Assembly (NCBI RefSeq): GCF_001649575.2
Contig: NC_051445.1
Location: 29,854,146-29,918,145, forward strand
Origin: Kryptolebias marmoratus
Taxonomy: Eukaryota > Chordata > Actinopteri > Cyprinodontiformes > Rivulidae
Length of the DNA: 64,000 nucleotides
Reading direction: 5' to 3'
The position numbers and the translations under genes are program-made. The notes below the pieces were generated by a model. It made no database searches. It saw only the letters and a program-made list of their open reading frames with translations, and was not told the DNA's origin. The stretch's first letter is position 1. The number at the start of each line of letters is the position of its first letter. Below, piece after piece: positions 24,822-36,800 of this stretch.

Positions 24822-27800
24822 TCTGTTAGCAAAACACCTCAAGAACTGCTGTGCTGATTTCGATGAATTTTTAAGGAAACAGTAATCAGATGGACATATA
24901 CAACTCATTAAATTTATAAATCAACCCCATCACAGATGGCTCCCACAGCCAACTGACCTTAGAGAACACAAAAATGGCTAAAACTCAGTCAGTTTTACAG
25001 ATATTGATGTGGTAATAGCTGAGAGTCATTCATAACACATACTGTGAGTACTAACAGATCAAGGGAGATCTCACAATATTGCATGAGATTGTACATAATG
25101 CTATTTTTAAGGTTTGATGAAAACGCTGTTATTTGTCACCATAAGATGATCTTAGTCTAAAACTTGTGGCGGGCAATATGCATTCTTTCAAGAAATGCTA
25201 AACCTTTGTTTTCCAATGACTGATAAAGTACATTTACAACCTAGAATGTTTAACAGTTAAGGAGTGGATTTTATGTAAAGTTTCATATTTTTAGAGGTTT
25301 TAGAATCTAAGCTCTGACTGGTTACTGCAGCACCAGCTTTAAGTCTTTGACAAAGATTTTTTTTCCTTAATGACCACAGGGTTTTTTGTCAAAGTGAGAT
25401 GCCCTGTGTCTCAGAGGCATGCTGAGTGGCACAAAGCTCAGTGAGAAAAACAAGTGTTAATGTGGGGATGGGAGGTGTGGGTGCAGCTTATTACTACCAC
25501 GCTGCAACAATTAGGGGCAACTGAAGGGGTAAAGCAAGTGTTAGTAGCAAACAGAGGGGGAGTGAAGGGGGCAGCTGAGTTACTGGCCAATCAGAGCACG
25601 GCTTGTTGGGAAGGGAGTTAGCAGGCATATTTTAGCAGCAATAACCAAACATAGTACCTAGTCGATCAACTCATCTTAGTTTTGGAAAAACAGAAGGCAA
25701 CGAAAAGCCTATCATTTCTAAAAGGATTGCATATTACTCACAACCTTCCATGCCAGAATTTTAGACTAAAATCATCTTATAAGAAATGACAAAGTTGTAG
25801 CTGTTTTACTCAAACCTTGAAAATGATGTTATTAGTGATCTCATGTGAGATCACAGATTACACGCTAAGAGTGTGAGATGTGGATAACTCTCAGATACTA
25901 CCACACCAGATTTTAGCATAACATATGTAAAACTGAGTTAGAAACATGTTTATGTTGGTTAATGTTAATTAGCTGGGAAGGCCATGTTGAACTGGGTCGA
26001 CTCCAAAAGTTAATCAGTTGTAGACATACCTCCAATGATTACTTTCTGAAAGTTTCATTAAAATCCATCTAGTTGTTCTTCAGATACGTTGCTAACAGAC
26101 AAACACGATTTACAACAACAGTTTACTCTTCAGAATCCACAGGCCCGTAGAGTCTGAGATGGAGCTCAATTCTCTAAGCACTGCATGGTCTGACCTTGGG
26201 GTGAATATGCTGGGACGTCCAGTCCTGGGAAAATTGGCAGTTGTCTTAAATATTTTCCACTTGTGAATAATCTTTCTCTCTGTAGAATGATGGACTCCAA
26301 ATAGTTTGGAAATGACCTTTAACCTTTCTCTGATTCATAGACATCAACAGTTGCTTCTCTAAGGTCATTGCTGATGTCTTTCTGTCCTGGTGTTGTGTTA
26401 ACACATATGTTTGGTCGAGAGCAGCAAACTGACAAAACTCCTGCTTTTATAGAGGTGATCACACTGATGCTGATCAGTTAATCAATATATTTAATCAGCA
26501 GCTCCTGGATGGTAATGAATGTCTTAAATATAATGAAAGCAACAAGACTGGATGCAGGTTTTCACTCACTGTTTTGTTTTTATTAAATAAATATTGACAT
26601 GGTGGAATCTGTTGTAATTTTTCTGTTTATATTTGAGGTTAGATTTGGATCATTTTAGAACCTGATAAGGACTAGATCTTGGGTCTGTAACCTTAACAAT
26701 CTAAAGAGGCATTTTTGCCTAGTTTCCTAAGCCACAGAAAGGTGTTGAAGTTGAGGGGTGTACTGTAAGCAAAACCCATGTGAAAAACATAATTAAACCA
26801 AATTCACTTTTTCATTAAGTCTTTGTGTTTAAATATGCTTGTCCTCTGCCCTCGGGTGGTGTTGCAGCACTATCTGCACCCTTATTTCCCATGTCCTTGT
26901 TCATTTTCCACCAAATAAAATGTGTCCAGAGCCACAAAAACCACTTAAATATTGAAATACACTCGACCCGATAATACATGAATACTACATTTAAGAAAAA
27001 CTTCAGTTTGTTACACTGTTACATTAAAGTAATAAAATAAATTCTTCACATTAATCATTAGTTTTACATGTAAAGACAAACAAACAAACAAAAACAAAAA
27101 AACCTAAACTAAGTAAAGACGGAATTTTGGAATCACTCAATTCTGAGGAGTAAAATGATGAATTCACTATAATTTGAATTTCCTTAACAAACACCCGCTT
27201 CTGATTAAATCTGCTAATTAGTCTTCAGTTTAAAAAAGAGTTCACATCTTGGAGAGCTGTTGCTCCAACCCAAGAGATGCCAGCTGAAACAAAGGAGAGG
27301 ATTATGAAACTTCTTCAAGAAGGTAAATCATCACAGAATGTTGAAAAGATGTTGGTTGTTCCCAGTCAGCTGGGTCTAAAATCTGAACCAAGTACAAACA
27401 AAATGTGAACTTGTAAAAGGAAAGTATACTAGTAGACCAAAGAAGACAAAGAATCAAGATAGAAAACTTAAAGCAGTATGTCTTGAAAACAAAAAATGCA
27501 CAACAAAATAAATGAGAATCAACTGGGCAAAAACTGGAGTCAATGTCTGTGACTGACCTGTGAAAAATCGCCTAAAAGAAATGAGATTTACATACAGAAA
27601 AGACAAATGAAAGCCATCTTCAAAACCCATACAGAAAAGAAGGTGACAGTAGGCTAAAGAGAACAATCATGGATTGTGGGTGACTGGATGATTATTCCAT
27701 CAGTTGAAAGAATGTTTGGTGATGATGACTTCATTTTTAAAGATAATGCATCTTGCCACAAGGCCAAGGATGGGAAAAACTCTCCTTCAAGAAAGACATA

Positions 27801-30800
27801 TAATGTTAATGACATGGCCTGCAAATAGTTTGGATCTCAATCTCTGATGGAAAGTGAAGAAAATGGTCAATGAGAAGACTCAAACCTGCAAAGCTGATCT
27901 GTGATCAGCAAAAAGAGACAGAGACAGATTGATGAAGAGTACTGTTTGTCATTAGTTAGGTCTATCCTCAGAGAATTCAAGCTGTTAGAAAAGTAACAAA
28001 GTACTACTGGCACAGTGTTTTTCTCATGATTCCATTATGTTTTCCTCTATTTGATCTAAAAAAACAACAACTGTGACTGACTACAATTATATTTCTTTCT
28101 TTTTTATTGTTTCTTAATGTCAGAAGGTTGGAATTTTGAAAAATGATAGTTTTGTGGCATATCTGTGATTTAGTTTTTTAAACAAAATTAAACAATTGAA
28201 AAAACATCTTCAAAGTGTGGCAACTCCATAATTTTTGCCAGCGGTTGTAAAACCCTACAATTGAAGGAGGGTGGACTTTCTTTCTTATGTGACTGTACTT
28301 CTAGATGTACAGTACAGATATAAAAACATCTTAAAAAACCTCTTCACCTCCTTCCTGCAGAACTTGAATTAGGTCTGTTGAAGAACGTAAACATCTAAAA
28401 TGTGTAAAGGAGTTTTCCTGTATCAGGACTAGGTAAAATGCATTCAGAGTATCCCCAGTGAACCAGATGAAACAGAAGCGAGTCGCTGTGCAGACAAATG
28501 TCTCATGTCCTTGTGTCTTCAGAGAGTGAAACTCACCGTGAGGACAGAGAGCAGCTCGTGGATCGGCAGCTCAGCCTTCAGTCGCTCCTTAAACATTCGG
28601 ACGGTCTGATGTTTCAAGTAGTAATAGGAGGAGATGCGACCGTATGTCAGTGGCTCAATGGTTTGATCATCCTGGATCGTCAATGGAAAATACATTTTAG
28701 TAAACAAATATATGGTAAACCAGTCAATAATTCAATACAGAAACACACACCTCTTTAATCTCAATGCAGTAAGAACACTCCAGGTCCTGCAAGCTTCTCT
28801 CCACCAAAGTGGACAGATATTTGTTTATGGACTCATGGCTGATGTCTTCTAGACTGTAGTAACTGAGAAACACAGAACAGCCACTGTGAAATTTGAAAAA
28901 TATGACAAACTCTACCATTCTAACAGTGAGCTCCAAGTTAATACAAGCTGATGGGTGATATGATCCCAGAGCAACATGAGCTCCAGTTAAAACAGAATGT
29001 AAGTGAATTTGACATTTGTTCCAACTGAAGTGTTCACAGAAAATAGGCTTGACCTAGCTGATCATTAGGAGCACAGAGAAATGGAATATTTAAAAAAAAA
29101 CACAGAGTCATGTCCTGACTCAGTGTTTTGAGCTGAGCTAATGCAGCTTACAGGCTGCATTAGCTCAGCAGCTAACAATGTCAGTTTGAGTTTTGTTGTA
29201 CTGTTTGTCTAAATGTTCTTTTAGAATATTGAAAGAAATATTTTGCTACTGACACATTGATTTATATCGTAAGAAAGTAAAAATGTATTTGTATAGCGCA
29301 TTTCAGCAGCAAGGCATTCAAAGTGCTTTACATCATAAAAACATCAGTAGGATTACATTACAATCATAAAAAAAATCATCATTGCAATCATCAAAAACAT
29401 CATTACAATCATCCAAAAAAAATCATAAAAATGATAATCATAAGGTCAATATGTATTAAGATATTTTGTTCAGAACAGCTTTACACCTGAATTTGTTTGC
29501 AGACTACTAATCAAAGGCAGCTCTAAACAGGTGAGTTTATCGTGCAACGTATATTAACGTATATTAAAATCTTTTTCACATGGGTCATAACGAAGGGAAA
29601 TTAAGTGTTGATCTTGTTAAAAGTTACGTCTTGTGAATTACATGGCATATGTGTAATGTTCATGATGTGTTACCATTCCATATACTGTGTATGTATTTGG
29701 TTGAAAGGTGAGAAAGTTACAGTGTACTACGACATAAACATTGCATGTGTAATGTTGTTGTGGTGTAATAGTCTCAGTTGTTTCATTGGTATGACATTTT
29801 CTTTTTATGTGTGACACTGATGCAGCATAACTGTGGCATTCACCAGCATCTTCAGTTCAACTCAGATTATTATATAGCACCAATTCACAACAAAAGTTGG
29901 GTACTGTACAAAGTACAAGGATGTTGTGACATGAAGCTAAGCTACTAGAGAAATTGTATTTTCTGTGTGAGCGCTGAGGGCTGAATGACTTTGCAGAAAT
30001 TTACAGAAAAAGCACTGAGCTGTTAAAGCTAAAACAAAAAGAAGATTAGCTAAAAGCTAAAAGAAACAAAACCCTCACTTAAAGCCAAAGGTAGCAAAAC
30101 TCTAGCCAAAAGAGTAAAGTAACAAAATACTGACTAAAATGAAAAACAATCTAGAAAATAGTAAAATGCTAAATAAAAGCAGCAAAAGGTAACTTGAAAG
30201 CTAAAGTGGCAAAAGGCTAGCTAAAACCTAGACATATCAAACTGCTAGTTAAAATCTAAAAATAGCAATAGGCTAGCTAAAAGTAGCAAAGGACTAGCTA
30301 GAAGCTAAAAGTAGCAATTCAAATTAAATAATTGATTTAAAATAATTCAATTAAATTAGTCAGAAAAGGTTCTAGAGGAAACTGTGTAGTACAATTTATG
30401 AAACATGTTTTTGGTCAAGCTAAATTTTTAATTTTTTATATATCCCTAACATGGAATACAACAGAAGTACAATATACAAAGTTTCGACTTTTCTTTTACT
30501 AAACATGTTAAAGCATGGCTATCAGAACATCAAAACTGTCATCAAACCCATGTTTGAATTTGTATGTTTGTTTTATGGTCTTTAAATTGTTTATAGTGTA
30601 AAGTACATTTATTTGTTTTTTTTGTTGTTGTTTTTGTGTTTGACACCAACCTGCCAATGGTACTAGAGATGGAAATTAGCCACCTGGATATAATCTCAAA
30701 TACTTACACATAACAGTCATCAATCCATGTTGTCCCAATTTAAAAAATACATAAACTAATTTAAAACACAAATGCTAAAAGTAACAAAAGAATAACTAAA

Positions 30801-33800
30801 AGCTAAAAAAAAAAAAGTGCTAGCTGACGGCTAAAAGTAGCAAAAGGCAAGCTAATACTAACCAAGGGCTAGCTCAAGGCCAAAAGTAGTAGAATGGTAG
30901 ATAAAAGCTTAAAGGTGCAAAAAAACTAACTAAAAGTAGCAAAACAAATGGTAAATGGCTTGCACTTGTATAGTGCTTTATGTAGTCCAAGGACCCCAAA
31001 GCTCTTCACACTACATTCAGTCATTCACCCATTCACACACTGATGGTGGTAAGCTACATTGTAGCCACAGCTGCCCTGAGGCAGGCTAACCGAGGTGAGG
31101 CTGCCATTACACTGGCACCACCGAACAGTCTGACTACCACCAGTAGGCAAGGTGGGTGAAGTATCTTGCCTAAGGACACAACGGCTGAGACAGACAGAGC
31201 GGGGGCTCGAACCAGGAACCTTCCAGTTACATGAAAAATCTCTACCTCCTGACTGATTGAAGACAAATCCAATCCAATTTTACATCTTTGTACTTTGTAT
31301 AGTGTCCTGAGCTGCCCCGAATAGTAGCAAAAAGTAACAAAAGGCGAGCTAAAACCTAAAAATAGCAAAAGGCTAGCTAAAAGCTAAAAGTAACAAAAAC
31401 CTAGGTCAGTGCTAAAAATAGCACAACTATAGCTAAAAGTAGTAAAAAAACAAGCTAAGTTAAAAGTAGTAGAACAACAGCCAAAAACTAAAAAAAAAAA
31501 AAAAAATATACTGATTCTACCTTTGGTTCTTTACAACAGCTAGCAAATAAATTGTCTCTCCATGAAAGTCATTTTTTTTCAAATACTTTCAAGCTTTACA
31601 GTATGTCTGTAGCTCATTCCCAGAATTCCCGGCTGTTCCTATCCTTGAACAGCTTTTGCAACCTCTCCCCTCACAGAGAGGGGCAATTTTCTTTCTATAT
31701 TGAAATATTTTTTATCTTTCATATACTTCCATTATGTTAAAAAACTGTACAGAATATAGACTTGGGACTTTCTTTTTGGGAGAATATTTTCAAAAAATGT
31801 AAATAAAGTTACATATTTTGAAAAGTCAAAAAGTTGAAAAAACAAAACAAAAGTCACAGTACTAATCTCATGAATGAATCGGACATTTTGAGATTTGAAT
31901 GACTGAAAAAGCCGAAGTAGTGAGAGAGCAGAAAATGTATGGAAAAATAAAGAAAATAGGAAAATAGTATGAATGCTGAATCAGCATTCAAACTATTAGA
32001 AACATTAAATAGGAAATAAATAACAGTTGCGGTGGAAAAAATCAGCTTACACGCTTGTAGAGAAGGAAACAGCCAGTCCTGATAGAAAATGAGTCCCAGA
32101 GTAGCATATTATTAACTGAGACCAAAATGGGTTCCATGTTCAGCTCCAAAGTAAGAGTTACCACATGAGACTTTGCCAAAGAGTAATCACAGACAATCTT
32201 CATTAGCTTAAAATGCTAATATTAGTGTGTAGTGTCTAAAAGGCTAATAAATGTGGAACAGACATGGCTCTTAAAAAGTTGGTTGAAACAGCTGCAAAAG
32301 GCATGTTTTCCAGAGTAAAGACAGCCTGTGTATATTTCTGTTAGCATTATAAAACATATCTTCAATAAAAATCAGAACTGCTTGCTGCTGAGGGATTTCA
32401 TGCTGCATGAGGCCCTTTGATGGGTCTCTGCAATCATTTTATGAACATACAGTATTTTAAAGGAATTGAAAAGGTAACAAATGATACCTAGGAAACCAAA
32501 CAGATGCAAACATTTCAAGTGAGGTACAAATTAATGATTTATTTTATTGAAAAAGCTAACATAAAGATAAAATGCACATTAGTTTTGCTTGTTATTTGAA
32601 GATTCAAGATAAAATGAAATCTTTTTAAATGCTTCAAGGAATGCAAGGCCTTTAGGTTTTTTCAATTACATATATATAAAATCATTTTAAAGCCAATTTT
32701 CATTTTGTGCACAGTTTTGTAGTAATTTTGACTTGAACAAATGTTAATCTTAAAAATTGAAGTGTTGCTGGCAATGCTAAAACCCGTGATACGTGTATTT
32801 TTGCTCAAACACTTTGCATGTATATCGGTTTCTTCACTAAATAAATACATTTTGAGATTAAAAAAGAACTTTGATTCACTCCTTGCTTCCTTCATCAGTA
32901 TAACAGTTAAAACACTGCATCTTAGTTGAGGCTGCAACCTCCTCCTAAGCTGGAGTTAAACTTCAGTGTTTGCTGGAAGAAAACCAAGACCCGGGAAATG
33001 AAGAATCTGTGTATCATTCGCTCTTTCCATTTTCAATTGACTATCCAAAATCAAAGAATGAAAAATTGACTGGTTATATAATTCCTCCAGGTACTGACAG
33101 ACACAAGTGGCTTTCTCTACTGATGAATTTATTGAATCCATCTTGGTACAGACTGGTTATTTTGTTTTTTATTGTCACACCAAAGATTTCACTATTTCAC
33201 TTTTAGGCTAAGATCAGAAACACAAAATCGAAAAACGGGCAGCAGGACAGAATTTGATTTTAATATTTATTTGGTCGGGTTTAGGTGACCCGTAAGTGGC
33301 TCTGTGCAGCAGTTATGGTAATGTAGTGAAAACTATGGCAGCGCTAGAAACACTAAACTACTTTTCCAGGCCTTTTAAAAAAATGTGTTTGTGTGTGCAT
33401 ACACAGCACACAAACATATAAAGAATTTATTGATGTGGTGTATATGGAAGGCTCAGGACTCATTTAACAGCGGGTTGAGCCTTGAAACAATACGTAAGTC
33501 TCCATGGCTGATGGGTCTGACTGGACTATCTGGTCCTGGATAGATATTGAACAAACATAAATATGCAGATGCCTCATTACGTCCTGGAGTGCATCCGCCG
33601 TCGCCTGAACAATAAGACTGAACAATAATTTTGGTTATTTGACCATTTATTATATTATGTTATCGTACCTAAAGTTATTTGGTAAACAATAAAATGCTAA
33701 CAGGAGGAACTGGTGCTCCTCTCTTATTAGCTCTTTCTGTTTATTTTTCTTCACATTTTGAAGGTTTCCCAGAACACAGATTTAAGGAAGCTGCAGTAAG

Positions 33801-36800
33801 AAGGGAGGGTTTTGTTGCTACAGTTGTCTCATCTCTGTAGTGAACATTTCAAACCAGAGGACTTTAACAGGACCAGCTTAGAGATGATGTGACCCCACCT
33901 GTCTTTAACTTCCCATCTCATCTCCAAAGAGGAGTTGTTGTTTTTTTTTTACTGTACATGTTAACAGAAATGTGTATGATTCATGAGTAAAACTAAAGTT
34001 AATATTACACTTTGTTCAACCTGTTTTTACCTGTTAGTTCTTTCTGCACGTTTGGGAATTAGTCATGTATTGTGTATTACAATACACTGTGGGATACTAA
34101 AACCTTTTCAAGTTGTTTTTAATTAAATTGTTTTTGAGTATTATGTGTCTTATATTTTAGCCTGTAGCAACAAGGAACACAAAACTTGAAGGAAAGCTGC
34201 AGAGAGCTTCCAGTGGACCTTTCTCTCCCTGAAAGTGAACCTCAGCTCTCCAGCCCCAATTAAAGCAGGGCAGTGTGAGACCCTGGAATGATGCAGAGTT
34301 TTCAAAGATTACTTTTCCATGCGTGTGTGTGTGCATACACAGCACACAAACATATTAAGAATTTATTGATGTGGTGTAAATGGAAGGCTCAGGATTGTGT
34401 GTGTATGTGTGTGAGAGAGTGAAATAAATTTGAAAGAACAATCAAACTGATTTCTTTATTAAAATATGAAATATACTGAAATATACATTTATTAATATAC
34501 CATACTATATGTCTGTCTTTTAGTTGGACATACAGCTTCCTCAGTACAAAGAAATGAACCGGGGGACGCGTGAAGGACCCAGCCAAGATGGCGGCCTCGC
34601 TGACTTGTCAGCTCCAACAGACAGTGCCAGTCTTCGAGGTGTCTGTATAAACAATGTCTATGGTGGCTGGTAATAAGCTAACATTTGTTGTTTGCTAACG
34701 CTCCATACCAAACTTCCGGGTCACCTAAACCCGATCAATTAAACATTAAAATCAAATTCTGTCCAGCTGCCCGTTTTTCCATTTCGTGTTTCCGATCGTA
34801 GCCTAAAAGTGAAATATGCAAAACCAGGCGTTTTTTCATTTTTGGTGTAAAAAACAAAAAACAAAGTAACCAGTCCGTTTTTCATAATTTGATTTTTGAT
34901 TGCTAATTGAAAATGGAAAGAATAAATGATACACGGATTCAGTCTGTTCTTCATTATTTGATTTTTGATAGTCAATTGAAAATGGAAAGAACGAATGATA
35001 CACAGATTGTGAAGGAGCTGACATGAATCCCAGATGCTTTTTGCTTCAGCTGCAAACAATCCTGGTGTGAGTTAAAGCTGACTGCTTGATAATGACAACA
35101 GCAACCATCATCCACAAAAACCAAACTGCAGCCAAAGGCCTAAAAGGTGTCAACTTTAGTGCAAATATTTAAAATAGTTAGAAATCTAAACACGTTACTG
35201 TTTTTTGTTCTGACATTTTTTCAAACTTAGTACACAAATACTTACATTTGAGTACTTGCTGATACCAAGAACCAATACAAGTACTAATAATACCATTAGA
35301 CTTACAATTATTTAAAAAAATGTGAAAAATAAAAAAAATCTGAGTGATTTGGAAGTCTGTATGGTAAAAGCTGTAGGAGGAGTTTGAACAAATACAATGT
35401 GTGTAAAACAGACAAAGTGGCAGCTGTGATCCAAAATGGCTGACTTCTTGTTGGATTTGGACTATGGCTCCAAGAGACTTTTTTGAACATCCTCAAAAGA
35501 TAAACGTGTACCGAGTGTCATAATTCTCGGTCAAAGCATGGCTTGGGGCTGTTTTTTTAAAATATTCTAGAGGGCGCTGTAGAATAATAAGGCCACACCC
35601 ATCATAGATTGTTGTGGATTGCTGTTAAGGGTTTGCAACGACCTTAAAATACGTAATTTTCATGCAGGCCGGATACGTCTCCCAAGTTTGGTGAGTTTTC
35701 ATATATGAATAAAAATAAACACTATGATTACAATTGGCCTTTGGAGTACTTAGCAGCTTAGGCCTAATAAACCCCCCTATCACATGGCTGACATTGCTTC
35801 TCCTCTACCACCTGACATCCTAACTAAGGGGTGAACGTTTTGCTGCTGTAAAGTGGTCTCGGGTACTGTGGTATTGGAACACTATTATGAGTATGAGTAC
35901 ATGCGCATGACAGTGGCGGCTGGTGGAGTTTTCTCCAGGGGGCCTATAAGTCCAAAGTAGACATATACCAAAACAGACAGGCCCCATCATGTAGGGCACA
36001 TTTAGCATTTATATGGCCTGTTTTCTCCCTTAGTTTTCTAAGCTTTACTGAAGAAAATACATCAAAGATTGTTCTATGATGAGATCACTCACTATGTCCC
36101 GTGTTCTCCACGTACAATATAAAGAAGATCAGATGTCTCATTTCGATTAAAAATTCAAAACTCGAACATTTTAACAGTTTTTTACCATAGATTTTCTTAA
36201 TTATTAACTATGAACTTATTTATTACCTTGTTTATGTAACTTAGTCACGTAATGAACTTATTACTGTCTTTGAATAAAAGGCAGCACACCCGCGGCTCGA
36301 CTTTTCAATCAGGCGAACTTTATGACAGACGGATGTGACGGTGGTGAAATGCAAACCAAGCTGCATTCAGCTCTGGGCACAGGAGAGGTGCGCCCCAGAA
36401 TGGTCCTATCTCTTGTATTGAAGAGGAGCAACTGCACATGTGCAACTTTTAACGAGAGACTATGGGCAAAGATTTTTGTGTCCAAGGGCGGAAATACTTC
36501 ACCAATCAGACAACATTATACCAAACAAAAATACAGAACAAAAATATATATAAATATATTTTTAAATATTTTTATTTTATTATTTCATTTCTATTATTAT
36601 TATTATTTTTTACATCTTATTCAAGGTAATGTGGTGAGTGATGAGTGGTGGGGCAGCGCCCTTGCGCCCTCTATTGGCCAGCTGCCACCGGTGCATGGTA
36701 TCAGACAAATACTAGATATGTGTATTGGTGCATCCCTAGTTCACAATGCAAGTTTTGGGGTTGAGCATTTGCCTTAAACAAAGAAGTCCAAATGTTGGTG

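Noticed and set aside
30020..31510. CRISPR-like array from the regular GCTAAAAG units
   Set aside because: Units are imperfect and contiguous without unique spacers, in vertebrate intron DNA; a minisatellite.
34583..34595. AAGATGGCGGC as a promoter YY1 site for the THAP remnant at 33.6 kb
   Set aside because: It lies 1 kb downstream of the THAP segment, on the wrong side, so a promoter role for that exon is not supported.
36322..36777. A 151-codon plus-strand frame
   Set aside because: It starts inside and runs out of a non-autonomous hAT-type element, with an AT-rich [14 protein letters not shown] stretch; not a gene.
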